Of a DNA stretch of 64,000 bases, positions 24,915 through 34,368 are shown piece by piece. Below the pieces are notes generated by a model. That model was not told where the DNA came from and did no database searches. It was given only the letters and a program-made list of their open reading frames with translations. Where the stretch lies: NCBI GenBank assembly GCA_965197665.1, contig CBDANO010000004.1, positions 310,001 to 374,000 of the forward strand, written 5' to 3'. Made by a program: the position numbers and the translations under genes. This DNA is from CBDANO01 sp965197665. Its GTDB lineage: Bacteria; Chloroflexota; Dehalococcoidia; Lucifugimonadales; UBA3495. Numbering within the stretch: the first letter of the stretch is position 1; every line of letters begins with the position of its first letter.

Positions 24915-25580
24915 TTATGGCTCGGACCTGTCCCATTCGGGTAGGACCCAGTACCCCTCCGATGGGACCTGGGCCGCGGCGGTGAGGCCTTGGGCCCTTT
25001 TCAGACGCTGGATGTTGTACAAGTGGGTGACGTATTCGTAGTACAGGTGCCGGAGGGTGGTCTCCAGGGTGAGGCGGATGAGCTCGGGGTTCTCCGGGTC
25101 CCGGCGCATTCCCACCGGATGGGCCGAGACGGCCATTTGCCAGAACTCGCTCGTCCCGGGCGCCGACACCTCCTTCGAGCGCATCGACCCCACCGTCTCA
25201 TTGGAGAGGACGTGCTGGACCAACTCCATGGATGCCTTTATCTCCTCCAGCAGGTCCGCAAGACTCCAAAATCTGCTCTCATCCAGGTAGGACCCCAAAG
25301 GCGACAGGGGGAAGTCGGCAAGACGGCCAAGGTGGGACGTCCCCTGGGGGAACAATTGGCCGCCCCAGCGGTTGAGAAGCCAGTTCCGGATGAAAGCTAC
25401 CATGTGGCTGACCTGCCGGCGGATACTCCACTCACTCCATCCCCACCCGTCGGAGTTCCAGTCCAGTTGCTGGTCCGTGAGGCCCTGGACCTCTGCCTCC
25501 AGCATATCGTAAAGCTCCCCGCCGAATTGAGGAAACAACCGGGCGGCGGGAGCATCCTCGCTTAGCTGCCCTTGGGTCAC
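24915..25580 (-). CDS. DinB-like / maleylpyruvate-isomerase-type four-helix protein
   Basis: A 221-residue mostly helical protein. WSIRRQVSHMVAFIRNWLL near residue 60 and RHLYYEYVTHLYNIQRLKRA near residue 190 place His residues as in the three-His metal site of the DinB/YfiT superfamily, members of which act as thiol-dependent transferases or isomerases. The start is GTG with AGGAGGTGA directly upstream. The amidase gene lies 59 bp upstream on the same strand, so both may share a transcript. Actual activity unknown. Confidence 0.75.
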   Translation of the reverse strand: MTQGQLSEDAPAARLFPQFGGELYDMLEAEVQGLTDQQLDWNSDGWGWSEWSIRRQVSHMVAFIRNWLLNRWGGQLFPQGTSHLGRLADFPLSPLGSYLDESRFWSLADLLEEIKASMELVQHVLSNETVGSMRSKEVSAPGTSEFWQMAVSAHPVGMRRDPENPELIRLTLETTLRHLYYEYVTHLYNIQRLKRAQGLTAAAQVPSEGYWVLPEWDRSEP

Positions 25581-25639
25581 GGTTCACCTCCTGTATTGCA
25601 ATGGGTCAACGGGCCGCCTCGCCGAATCCGCTTAGGGGC

Positions 25640-27052
25640 TTAGACCGGCGGGCGCCTTTGATGCCAATCGGTCGCCAACTGGTAGAAGTGGCCCACTTGA
25701 AGCACGGTGCTTTCCTCGAAGGGCCGTCCGGTAATCAACATGCCGAGAGGCAAACCGTCATCGCTAAAACCGCAAGGGACGCTCATCGACGGATGCCCGG
25801 AGACGTTCCACGGCCTGGTGTAGAAAGCAAGGACGTCTGTGATGTCCCAGGTTTTTCCGGACAGTTCGAACTCTAGGAGGCCGTGGGCCGGAGCGGGCAT
25901 CGGGTTCGCCGGTGTTATCAGAACGTCAACCTCTTCGAAAGCATCTTGGCATTGTTTCCTCAGTTCGATGCGCTCCAGTTGGGCCCGAACATAGTCCGTC
26001 GCCGGAGTTTCCCGCCCGATTCGGAAAACGTCCTGGAGCAGGGGCGGGAACAAGGAGCCATGCTCCATTTCGATATCGCCAAAGATTGACATGGCTTCCG
26101 GGCCCTGCAAGGGCATCATGATCTCCATGACCCGGTTCAGCAGGGGCACGGACACGTCGCTGACGTGGGCGCCGGCGGCGTCGAGGAGGTCGATTGCTTT
26201 GCCGACCGCGGCGTCCGACTCAGGGCTGCGCGGGCCTTGGGCCAACTCTCGAGGCACACCGACGCGTACGCCCTTTACGCTTCCGTGAAGCGACCGCGTG
26301 TAGTCTGGAACGGGCGCGTCCACGCAGTTGGGGTCCCGGGGATCGTAGCCGGCCACCGCGTTCATCACTATGGCGCAATCTTCCACCGTTCGGCACAACG
26401 GCCCCGGGTGATCGAAGCTTTGGGAGCATTGGAGGCTGCCGTAGCCGCTGATTCTGCCAAAGGTGGGTTTGAGCCCCACCACGCCCGACAGCCCGGCGGG
26501 AATCCGAATCGACCCTCCGGTATCGCCGCCGATGGTGATGGAGCACTGGCCGCTGGAGGCGGCCACGGCGGAACCGCCGCTGGAGCCGCCGCTCATGTGA
26601 CCGATCTTCCAAGGGTTTTGCACGTCGCCGAAGAACTGGTTGGCCCCGGTGCCGTCGTAGGCCAAGGCCGTCGTATTGAGTTTGCCGATAATGTAGGCGC
26701 CGGCTGCCTGGAACCGTTCGGTGATTCCGGCGTCGTAATTCGAGACATTGTCCCGGTACGGCCCGAACCCGTGGGTGGTGCGGAAGCCCTTCATGGGGAG
26801 CACGTCTTTTATGGCCGCCGGCAGGCCGTGCAGCAAGCCGCGGTACAGGCCCCCTTGGATTTCGCTCTCCGCCCGGCGCGCCTCCGTCAACGCGTGATCG
26901 TCGAGCACCGTGATGAATGCGTTGAGCTTCGGCTGCAATTCGTTGATCCGGGCCAGGTGGGCCTGAGCCAACTCCACCGGAGACACTTGCTTTTGCCGGA
27001 CCAACCGGGCCGCCTCCGACACCGAGAGGAAGCAAAGCTCTGTGGATTCCAT
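25640..27052 (-). CDS. Amidase, GatA/AmiD family
   Basis: About 470 residues of the amidase-signature family, which hydrolyse carboxamides with a Ser-cisSer-Lys triad. Lys82 (PAAIKDVLP), the cis-Ser in MSGGSSGGSAVAAS and nucleophile Ser181 (GGDTGGSIRIPAG) are all present. ATG 27052 is chosen because GAGGAG is 6 nt upstream of it; the other ATG, two codons earlier, directly abuts the SD. It is unlikely to be the gatA of tRNA amidotransferase because no gatB or gatC is near and the C-terminal part differs. Substrate unknown. Confidence 0.9.
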   Translation of the reverse strand: MESTELCFLSVSEAARLVRQKQVSPVELAQAHLARINELQPKLNAFITVLDDHALTEARRAESEIQGGLYRGLLHGLPAAIKDVLPMKGFRTTHGFGPYRDNVSNYDAGITERFQAAGAYIIGKLNTTALAYDGTGANQFFGDVQNPWKIGHMSGGSSGGSAVAASSGQCSITIGGDTGGSIRIPAGLSGVVGLKPTFGRISGYGSLQCSQSFDHPGPLCRTVEDCAIVMNAVAGYDPRDPNCVDAPVPDYTRSLHGSVKGVRVGVPRELAQGPRSPESDAAVGKAIDLLDAAGAHVSDVSVPLLNRVMEIMMPLQGPEAMSIFGDIEMEHGSLFPPLLQDVFRIGRETPATDYVRAQLERIELRKQCQDAFEEVDVLITPANPMPAPAHGLLEFELSGKTWDITDVLAFYTRPWNVSGHPSMSVPCGFSDDGLPLGMLITGRPFEESTVLQVGHFYQLATDWHQRRPPV

Positions 27053-27327
27053 TATCATCTCCTCAACTTGGACTATTTCCCCGGGTTATTTTCCCGGCCG
27101 GCCTGGCGGCTCTACCTATTCCCATCGGCGGCTTGTACCAACCGCCGGCGCACTGAGACCGGTCGATGGCCGGTACGGCAGCATAGTAACCCCTAGTCTA
27201 AGGCCTTGTCCATCGACGGCAGCCCCGGCAAATTGGCGCGCCGGGTTGGTTATGAGCAGTCTATAGCTGCGTTCTGCCCCGGACGGCGGCGCAAAAATCC
27301 AGGGCGCGCCGGGAGCATGACGCCGCC
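27053..27327. other. Intergenic region before tRNA-Arg, nothing evident
   Basis: No credible gene is seen on either strand up to the tRNA-Arg promoter. Confidence 0.4.
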
Positions 27328-27356
27328 TTGTGGCTGTCGGCGCCGCGTGATATTCT
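27328..27356 (+). promoter_or_regulatory. Predicted promoter of tRNA-Arg
   Basis: TTGTGG (27328-27333) and TATTCT (27351-27356) are 17 bp apart, 13 bp upstream of the tRNA. Confidence 0.5.
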
Positions 27357-27369
27357 TAGCCTGATACGC

Positions 27370-27444
27370 GCCCCCGTAGCTCAGTGGATAGAGTGCCGGC
27401 CTCCGGAGCCGGAGACGAGAGTTCGACTCTCTCCGGGGGTACCA
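27370..27444 (+). tRNA. tRNA-Arg (anticodon CCG)
   Basis: The acceptor stem GCCCCCG pairs with CGGGGGT, the D arm is GCTC-AGTGGAT-AGAG, the anticodon stem CCGGC/GCCGG encloses the loop CTCCGGA giving anticodon CCG, and the T arm GAGAG-TTCGACT-CTCTC is perfect. CCA is encoded. It reads CGG codons. Confidence 0.95.
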
Positions 27445-27497
27445 AGAGTACTTGACGCCGTGATCCGATACGGCCCGTCTCCGACCGGAGAAATAGG

Positions 27498-27540
27498 GGC
27501 AGTGGGGCCGGTCCGCTTAAAGCGGACCGGCCCCACTGCC
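27498..27540. terminator. Perfect 21-bp palindromic hairpin between the two tRNAs
   Basis: The arm GGCAGTGGGGCCGGTCCGCT plus T (27498-27518) is mirrored exactly by 27520-27540 around a single A. TTCTTTCC follows. It probably ends the tRNA-Arg transcript, though it is far longer than most intrinsic terminators. Confidence 0.65.
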
Positions 27541-27649
27541 TTCTTTCCGGGGCGGGGCAATCCTTGCGTTACTCTTGGACAGGGACTAGGAAACTTGGAC
27601 GCGCCTTCGACAGGCGCCGGGGATATTTCTTTAGGATGCCGGTTGGGAC

Positions 27650-27655
27650 TATACT
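27650..27655 (+). promoter_or_regulatory. Predicted -10 box of tRNA-Pro
   Basis: TATACT lies 15 bp before the tRNA; no good -35 box is visible at the usual distance. Confidence 0.35.
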
Positions 27656-27670
27656 TGTTTCGTGCACCGG

Positions 27671-27745
27671 CGGGGCGTGGCCCAGTGGTAGGGCGCCTGG
27701 TTTGGGACCAGGAGGTCGGCGGTTCAAGTCCGCCCGCCCCGACCA
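27671..27745 (+). tRNA. tRNA-Pro (anticodon TGG)
   Basis: The acceptor stem CGGGGCG pairs with CGCCCCG, anticodon stem CCTGG/CCAGG encloses TTTGGGA giving anticodon TGG, and the T arm GGCGG-TTCAAGT-CCGCC is perfect. CCA is encoded at the end. Confidence 0.95.
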
Positions 27746-27823
27746 GATGCAACTGAGATACGAAGGCAAACTCCCTCCGCGGGCCATTAGGCTACAGTTG
27801 CCGCCGGCCGGTGCTGGTGAACG

Positions 27824-29437
27824 TCAACCAAGTAAACCCTCAAAGTACCGCTTCGCCGTGCCTATCTCCTCAATCAGGGCTAATCGATTTTTTTGAAGGA
27901 CCTCTTCCTGCACCACGTCCAACTGGACCCTTGCGAGCCTATCGGCCAAGTGGGTGATGTTTTTCTCGTCTAAGCGTGCTTCCAGGTCTTCTAACCGGTT
28001 TAGCCACCTACCGGCCACGTCTTTCGCCCGCCGAGTCTTCGAAAGGGGGCCGTCTCCTTCAACTGTGACGTAGACGGGCGCTGTGTGAGCCGCGGAGTCG
28101 CGCATCGAGAAGGCGAATGCGGAATGACTCGCTTCGTCGGTCTTCTCCCCTTGGGCCCGTAGGGCCAGCCAACCGCTCCCTTGAATTTGGTGGTCTACCT
28201 TGAAGCTAATCTCCCCCGAGTCGCCCACTCTTGGGAAATTGTGAACCGGGGTCCCATTCTCGACGACCTCGACCCGCATAACATCCTCTCGTGTCTGATC
28301 GAATTGTACAGACCCCTCCAGAGATACGGCGCCCGCATTCCGCAGCGTGACTTCCTCCCCTACCCCACTGCCATTGACGCGGAACTCCATCACCGGCCCA
28401 TTGGAGATGAAGGTTCTCCCGCGGCGGATGGCCTCCAGCCAGCTTTGATAGGTCAGATCGCCCTCTATGTAGGAGAAGAATCTTTCCCTTCCCGGTATGT
28501 TAGCGCCGACACATGGGTAGTCGGACCCTGCCGTCGGCGTGACACGGAATCCCAGGTTCAGCATGTCATACCAAGTGTCGTAAAAGGCCCGATTAAACTG
28601 GAGCACCTCAATGAAGTTCAACAGACCGTGGGGCACGACGACCGGCAGACCGTAAGCGCCGCCGATGTCGCCAGGAAACCAATCACCAAGATGGGCGTGT
28701 CCGACCAGCCCGTGTTGCTGCTGGGCTTGCTCCCAGAACAACCGGTAGACCAGATACTGGTCCGGGAAATGGATCGGAGTATCGGCGCCCAGAATAATGG
28801 AGTGTCCGAGGAAGTTGGTCCTCGGGTTCTCCTGGCCCCCGGCCAATATGTAGTCGCCCTCTCGGTAAATGCCGCCGGGCCCAAGGGCGTATTGGACCGC
28901 GTTGTGGAACCGGTGCGCCAGACCAAATTGCAAGAGGTTGGCGACGTGGATATCTTCGGCCTGCATTACCTGGGAAATGAAGGGATTCAGCTCCGGAACG
29001 GACCGGGCTATGTGCAAATGGTCGTCTGCGCTGTACCAGCCTCTATCCGGCATATTGACCCAGCGCTCCATCGTTACCTGACAATGGGCAGCCTCGCCCG
29101 CTGATACCGAAAACTCGCTGGTTCCTACCCGGTATTCGAACCCCTTGTAGACCTTCACCGTATAGCTACCCGGCGGTACGATAATCTCAGACCCCCCGGA
29201 GCTGTAGAACTGCTTTGTAGCAGTGAAGAGGTTCTCCACCTCCTTGGACAACCCAGCCAGAGCATCCTCCAGCGTCAACCACGCCGGTTCCTCGCGGGCC
29301 TCTCAATCGCCGCCGGTGGGCAGCGCGTCTTCGGCAATAAAACGGTTACCCTCCGTGTCGAAAACTTCTACTCTGGCCGGGGTGGACTCCCCAGAGGCCT
29401 TGTCCAGGATGGTCAACCGTATCGTTGCGGCATCCAT
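27824..29437 (-). pseudogene. CehA/McbA-type metallohydrolase gene interrupted by an in-frame TGA
   Basis: The natural start is ATG 29437, with AGGAG 8 nt upstream. The frame reads 44 residues (MDAATIRLTILDKASGES and on) to TGA at 29303-29305, then continues in the same frame without another stop to 27824 (EAREEPAWLTLEDALAG and on). Residues after the stop make a PHP-like metallohydrolase: WYSADDHLHI with metal-binding HxH, VVPHGLLN, PTAGSDYP and a beta-rich C-terminal part. The family includes carbaryl hydrolase CehA. A TTG at 29278, with GAGGA 10 nt before it, could restart translation of 484 residues. A Trp TGG-to-TGA mutation is the simplest explanation. Confidence 0.75.
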
Positions 29438-29537
29438 GTGCGTTGCTCCTAAACCAAATCTCGCTGTAGCGGGCTGGGTTCTTTCGAACGCCGTATGGCA
29501 GCGTATGGACTCGTCGAACGGCTCCTAGAAACCTTTG

Positions 29538-30140
29538 CTAAGGCGCCAGCCGCTCCATGCGCCACGTCCCGTCCCCCTGCTTTTCGTAGCGCAGACGGTC
29601 ATGCAGCCGGTATAGTCGGCTCTGCCAGAACTCGATTGCATCGGGCCGTATCCGGAACCCGCCCCACCATTCCGGGCGGGGCGGTTCTTCCGGGAACTTA
29701 GAATCAAATTCTTGCCATCGACTCTCTAGCCATTTGCGATCAGGAATGACCCTGCTTTGGGGAGAGGCCCAGGACTCAAGCCGGCTCTCTCGAGGTCTGG
29801 TCCGGAAGTAGGCGTCGGACTCTTCGGTGCTGATACGTTCGACGGACCCTTCTACTCTAACTTGACGCTGGCATTTGCGCCAGAACAGGGCAAAGCCACC
29901 CCACGGGTTGCCGACCAGTTCTTGGGCTTTTCGGCCCTCGTAATTGGTATAGAAAACGAATCCGCGGTCGTCCACGCCGCGCAGGTTGACGAACCTTACC
30001 GAGGGACGGCCTTCCGGGTTGGCCGTCGCCAGGGCGATCACGTCCAGCGGGTCCTCTTCCGCTTCCTCGGCTTGGCGTTGCCACAGCGCAAACTGCTCGA
30101 ATGGGTCGTAGGCTGCGGAATCTTCCAAAAGGTCTGTCAT
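29538..30140 (-). CDS. pdxH: Pyridoxamine 5'-phosphate oxidase
   Basis: About 200 residues, an FMN enzyme that oxidises pyridoxamine or pyridoxine 5'-phosphate to pyridoxal 5'-phosphate. RPSVRFVNLRGVDDRGFVFYTNYEGRKA region, WRKCQRQVRVEGSVERI, RPRESRLESWASPQS and the C-terminal FWQSRLYRLHDRLRYE with RLxPL-like end are all diagnostic of PdxH. ATG 30140 is preceded by GGGAGAGG; sixteen further upstream codons are possible but lack a signal. It sits between two CehA-like genes on the same strand, with no obvious functional link. Confidence 0.93.
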   Translation of the reverse strand: MTDLLEDSAAYDPFEQFALWQRQAEEAEEDPLDVIALATANPEGRPSVRFVNLRGVDDRGFVFYTNYEGRKAQELVGNPWGGFALFWRKCQRQVRVEGSVERISTEESDAYFRTRPRESRLESWASPQSRVIPDRKWLESRWQEFDSKFPEEPPRPEWWGGFRIRPDAIEFWQSRLYRLHDRLRYEKQGDGTWRMERLAP

Positions 30141-30228
30141 TCTGCCTCTCCCGAAGTAAATCAATGGGGTAGTCAATGGAGTAATCAAGGTCCTGTAATC
30201 ACTATAACTGCCCTAAATGGCAAGGATA

Positions 30229-32781
30229 CTAGTGAGGCAGGTTCAGCCGGTCCATCCGGTTGTGGAGAGCTTGGCGGGCCTCGATAAAGGGCCGGCTGAG
30301 GTACGCCGGATGGTCCGGTTCGCCGTGATGATGGGACACCCCTCCGGGGCGGTGCACGGCCGCCGTCTCGTTCAGATAGGTTAGACCGCCTTCTATCAGC
30401 GTCAGCATATACCGGGCCACTCTCTCGTCGAACATCCACCAGTCGCCCCCGCAGGCCACGTAAATTGGCGAAGTGTGGGCGAAAATGCCCCGGCTCCACA
30501 CGTCGTGATGCCGCGAGGGTTGGTCGTAGTAGTCGGGCCCGGCGCAACGGGCCGCCAGCCAGGTGTGGCCGTCAACCTTGATACCTTCCTTGAGTTGGAG
30601 ACGGCGGTTACCCTTCGGGTCCTCCACAGCGGCAACCACCCGGCCTTCTTGGACTATCTCCAGCCTGTGGATGGGCAAATTGCTTTCGGCCCAAGCCTCG
30701 ATCTCCACTGTGCCCGGGCCGGATAGATGTACTGTGTCGCCTAGCTGAGCGCCTTCGACCGAAAGATGAATGATGGGCCCGCCGCTCAAGAAATTTCGGC
30801 CTCTGGCCACGCTGCCACACCAGTTTTCATAAGTAAACTCTTGGTCTTCCGGGATGTAGGCGTAGGTGCGGTACATTCCCACCGGCACCTCGTTGCTCAT
30901 CTTATCGGTGCCGCCAACCAGAGGAATTCTGTATCCGCAGTTCAGGTACTTATAGTAATCGAGGTGCTCGAACTTGCCGTGGCGAAGCATCTCCACGCCT
31001 TCGATGCGCCCGGTGGCGATGAGGGCCGCGGCTTCGCCGTTGGGATAGGGGAAATGAGGGATTATTACCGTGCCGCCTTGAGCATGGCACTCGTCGGCCC
31101 AGTAGCTCATCACCGTTTCCAACGCGCCTCCCAGTTCGCCCTCCCCCGGCCCGCCGCTGGCCCAAGGCATCACCGGCTTCTTCAGGCCCCACAGGATCAT
31201 ATGCCCCATGAAGTGCTGCCGGTTTTCCTGAGAAGCGTATACGATATTGTTGCCTTCCTGGGTTATGCTGGGCCTTCCGATGAATTCTTCTTTGTTGGTG
31301 AAGAGGCTGCCCCACTGGGCTTGCAGCAGGTTGACAATGTTCAGGTCCTCCGCCTGGGACTCGGTATGCGCCCCCTGGGTGGACAAGAAATGGACGTGGG
31401 AGTCTCCGCTGAACCACCGACGCTCGTTCATGTTGGTCCAACGCTTGATTCGCAGGGTCAACTCGCGCTGACCCGGAGCTATGTTGACCGTGGACCGGAG
31501 GGGTTCATACTCGTGGCCCCGGGCGACGTCCACGATCACTTCGCCTCTGGGCAGCCAACCCTGGCAGGTACCGTCGATGTAGGCGTAAGTAATTTGCCCC
31601 AGACGAACGTCGCTCCCCACGTCGATGTGCCAGGTGCCCAGGTTCGAGTTGACGTGGCTGTGGTGGCCGTGGGGTTGATAGGGTATGCCTTCGGGTGAAC
31701 GGAAGTGGACCCGGCAGGGAACCGGGCGGCCCGTGTCATCATCCAGGACGGTCACGTGGACCCAGTTCCGGCCCCGGTCCAGCAGTTCGACGCGCATCCG
31801 GGGAGTCTCCGCGAGGCCTTTGTGCTCAACGTCACCCCATTTGACACTGCCGATTTCTTTTCCGTCCTGCTTGACGGAGACGGTGGCTGAAGGCACGGCG
31901 GCGATTTCCGCATAGGCCGGACTCGACCCAGGGTTTACGGCCTCACCCCAGCCTTTGTAGGGGTCTTTCATGAATTCGCCGGCGGAAGCTAGAGGCAGGG
32001 GTTGAATATAGGTGGCAACGCCTCGGTCCACCTCCACTTCCAGATTGAAAGGCTGGTTTTTGTCTTCGGCATTGGTCAGGGTGATCCTGGCCTCGCGTCT
32101 GGCCTGCCGGGTGAAAGGGTGCTCGTCGAGACTGCCCAAGGTGACTCCCGCAACGATGAAGCGCGGGCCTTTGGGAACGATCTCCAGCGACTCGATGGTC
32201 CGGTCCGGGTCCAGGTTTTCCCAAGACCACAGATAGTAACCCAAGGGGACTCCTTCAACGGACTCCATTTGACGCCGCCCCCGGTCCGACACGGACTCCA
32301 GGCACCGGGGATGGAGGTAGTCTTTCTGATCGCTCACCGCCCGGAAGGGCACGTTGGCCATCTTGGCGAGGAGATTGGCCAGGCCCCTGGGTTCCTCTTC
32401 CGACATGGGGCTAAACACTGCGCCAATCTCGAACCGCTCTCGGATGGGCACCCGCGCCTCTTGGCCGCCGGCCATGTGGAATACGTACTCCGCTACTTCT
32501 ACGCCCAGTTCACCGCCCTCCATCACGTCGGATTCCACTACCCGGTGGGCAAAGATTACTTGGTGGGCCCTCCGGTTGATTCCTACGCTCACACTCGATG
32601 ACTGCCCATCCAAAGCAATGAAACAGTTCCCTTCACCCATGTCTCCGCCGACCTGGAAGGGCAGCCCTTGAAAGCTCTGCTTCCCTACCGGCGGGTGGTG
32701 GCTGGCCCCCAGGTATTCCATCCCGGCGTTGCACAAGCTGGACAAATCTATGGGTTGATAGTCATTCCGATCATCGTTCAT
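30229..32781 (-). CDS. Large CehA/McbA-type metallohydrolase
   Basis: An 850-residue protein. The N-terminal half (1-440) is beta-rich and has no family I can name; the middle has the PHP-like metal site RRWFSGDSHVHFLS near residue 460, GGTVIIPHFPYP and PLVGGTDKMS; the C-terminal part is a beta-domain ending in helices. It is a paralogue of the interrupted gene at 27824-29437 but much longer at the N terminus. No signal peptide is visible, so it is likely cytosolic. GAGGAG precedes ATG. The family hydrolyses esters, carbamates or phosphoesters; substrate not predictable. Confidence 0.8.
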   Translation of the reverse strand: MNDDRNDYQPIDLSSLCNAGMEYLGASHHPPVGKQSFQGLPFQVGGDMGEGNCFIALDGQSSSVSVGINRRAHQVIFAHRVVESDVMEGGELGVEVAEYVFHMAGGQEARVPIRERFEIGAVFSPMSEEEPRGLANLLAKMANVPFRAVSDQKDYLHPRCLESVSDRGRRQMESVEGVPLGYYLWSWENLDPDRTIESLEIVPKGPRFIVAGVTLGSLDEHPFTRQARREARITLTNAEDKNQPFNLEVEVDRGVATYIQPLPLASAGEFMKDPYKGWGEAVNPGSSPAYAEIAAVPSATVSVKQDGKEIGSVKWGDVEHKGLAETPRMRVELLDRGRNWVHVTVLDDDTGRPVPCRVHFRSPEGIPYQPHGHHSHVNSNLGTWHIDVGSDVRLGQITYAYIDGTCQGWLPRGEVIVDVARGHEYEPLRSTVNIAPGQRELTLRIKRWTNMNERRWFSGDSHVHFLSTQGAHTESQAEDLNIVNLLQAQWGSLFTNKEEFIGRPSITQEGNNIVYASQENRQHFMGHMILWGLKKPVMPWASGGPGEGELGGALETVMSYWADECHAQGGTVIIPHFPYPNGEAAALIATGRIEGVEMLRHGKFEHLDYYKYLNCGYRIPLVGGTDKMSNEVPVGMYRTYAYIPEDQEFTYENWCGSVARGRNFLSGGPIIHLSVEGAQLGDTVHLSGPGTVEIEAWAESNLPIHRLEIVQEGRVVAAVEDPKGNRRLQLKEGIKVDGHTWLAARCAGPDYYDQPSRHHDVWSRGIFAHTSPIYVACGGDWWMFDERVARYMLTLIEGGLTYLNETAAVHRPGGVSHHHGEPDHPAYLSRPFIEARQALHNRMDRLNLPH

Positions 32782-33230
32782 GGTACCGGCTCCTCGTTAA
32801 GGCATTGCTCAAGGCTCTTTTCCAGTGGGCCATTATATCCTAAGTTATCCGGATTTCCCCCCGGCGGTGACTATAGAGACCTGCGCGTAACTCCTATGGC
32901 GGTTACAGAAAGCTCTCGTCATAGTAGGGTCGGTAGAGTCCGGTCAGCAAACCGGGTGTTTGGACTGTCGAACCTGGAAGGTGGTACACTAGCTTGACCC
33001 GCAACGGCTGCGGATGCGAGCGCCCCGTGTGCCAAGGGACGGCCCGGCATCAACCCACCGGAGATTCCAAGAGCTTATTTCCTCGTGAGGTCGAATACCC
33101 ATGTGTTTCCTGTTGAAATTAGGTAGTGGGCCGGTGAATGGCCGCCGGTTGCTAGGGCGGCGGCACTACCGGCGGCCATTGGCGGGCGGAGTCCTTGGCC
33201 GGCCCGCGCGATCCGAGACGACGGACTGAA
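32782..33230. other. Intergenic region with a 13-bp inverted repeat
   Basis: AATGGCCGCCGGT at 33137-33149 is matched by ACCGGCGGCCATT at 33168-33180 across an 18-nt spacer, about 50 bp before the permease gene. No gene is seen in the stretch. Confidence 0.5.
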
Positions 33231-34181
33231 ATGACCAAGTTCATTCTCTTTCGCACCGCATTGCTCATTCCTATCATCCTGGCCGCGACGGTGGTTATCT
33301 TTGCTATCGTTCAGGCGGCCCCCGGGGACCCAGCCATTGCGTTGGCCGGCAAGTACGCCTCCAAGGATATCGTCGAGCAGCTGGCTCAAGAGATGGGGCT
33401 GAGAGACCATCCCGTTAGGCAGTACTTCCGGTGGCTGGGCAACGCATTGAGCGGCGACATGGGGGTGTCCTTCGAGGAGAAGGCGCCGGTGTTCCCCATT
33501 CTCATGGAGACCTTCAAGAATACTCTCATCCTGGGCGCTACCACCGGGTTCTTAGCGGTATTCTTCGGCCTGCTCTTTGGAATTATTTCGGCGTTCAAAC
33601 AAAACTCCATCCTGGACCGTGTGGTCCTCTTCGTCTCGCTGTTTGGGCTGAGCATGCCCGCTTACTGGCTGGGGTTGGTGTTGATATTCCTGTTCGTGGT
33701 GAAGGTCCATTGGTTTCCCGCCAATGGCATGTACTCGATCCTTGGCGGCGGCGGGTTGGTGGACCTGTTCAAACACCTGGCGTTGCCCTCTCTGGCCGGT
33801 TGCACCATCGCCGCCGGCATTATCGCCCGAGTTACGCGATCAGCAATGCTGGAAGTCTTAGGCCAGGACTTCATGACGGGCCTGAGGGCCAAAGGCCTCT
33901 CCGAATGGGCGGTCTGGCGTCACGCTTTTAGAAATGCCCTTCCTCCGATAACCACTATGATCGGGCTGCAACTCGCTTACATTCTCTTGGGGTCGCAGAT
34001 CTTCATCGAGATCATCTTCACTTGGCCGGGCATTGGCTTGCAGACCTTCACCGCCGCATTCAACCGGGACATCCCCATGCTGCAAGGGATTGTTGTGTTA
34101 TCGACCGTGGTCTTCGTGTTAATCAACTTGCTGGTGGACGTAATTTACTTACTCCTCAACCCTCGCGTAAGACCGGTATGA
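33231..34181 (+). CDS. Oligopeptide/dipeptide ABC transporter permease (DppB/OppB-like), orphan
   Basis: About 316 residues from ATG 33231. Six membrane segments; the first, with LLIPIILAATVVIFAIVQAAPGDP, matches the DppB N terminus, and the cytoplasmic EAA loop reads LRAKGLSEWAVWRHAFRNALPP. It would form half of the membrane channel of a peptide or nickel importer. The expected partner permease, binding protein and ATPases are absent. Its TGA overlaps an ATG (ATGA) that opens a 19-codon frame, possibly the remains of dppC. The longer upstream frame (33195) is not needed. Confidence 0.88.
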   Translation: MTKFILFRTALLIPIILAATVVIFAIVQAAPGDPAIALAGKYASKDIVEQLAQEMGLRDHPVRQYFRWLGNALSGDMGVSFEEKAPVFPILMETFKNTLILGATTGFLAVFFGLLFGIISAFKQNSILDRVVLFVSLFGLSMPAYWLGLVLIFLFVVKVHWFPANGMYSILGGGGLVDLFKHLALPSLAGCTIAAGIIARVTRSAMLEVLGQDFMTGLRAKGLSEWAVWRHAFRNALPPITTMIGLQLAYILLGSQIFIEIIFTWPGIGLQTFTAAFNRDIPMLQGIVVLSTVVFVLINLLVDVIYLLLNPRVRPV

Positions 34182-34237
34182 CCGGGGAAACCCGCAGCAG
34201 CCCCGGGAGCTCCGGGCCCCTGCCGCCGTCCCGGTAG
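34178..34237 (+). pseudogene. Possible 5' remnant of a second permease gene (dppC-like)
   Basis: ATG at 34178 overlaps the permease stop in the ATGA arrangement usual for dppB-dppC. The frame MTGETRSSPGSSGPLPPSR then ends at TAG. The composition resembles the polar N-terminal tail of DppC proteins, but no membrane segment follows. This is inference from position and arrangement only. Confidence 0.25.
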
Positions 34238-34368
34238 TGCGCGCCGGCGCCGTGATCGTGTCTCACCGGGACCGCCCCGTTGCGCTGTCACCGGTAACTC
34301 TATCACCCGTTGCTCTATCGACGGAGAGGTTCTCCGTTTCGTACCTATGTCAGCCTGGGGGCGGTGGG

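Noticed and set aside
26165..27196. 343-residue plus-strand frame over the amidase
   Set aside because: Low-complexity Gly/Ala/Arg/His composition typical of an antisense shadow.
27381..27787. Minus-strand frames over the two tRNA genes (with GLEPPTSWSQ-type sequence)
   Set aside because: Well-known spurious translations of tRNA antisense strands.
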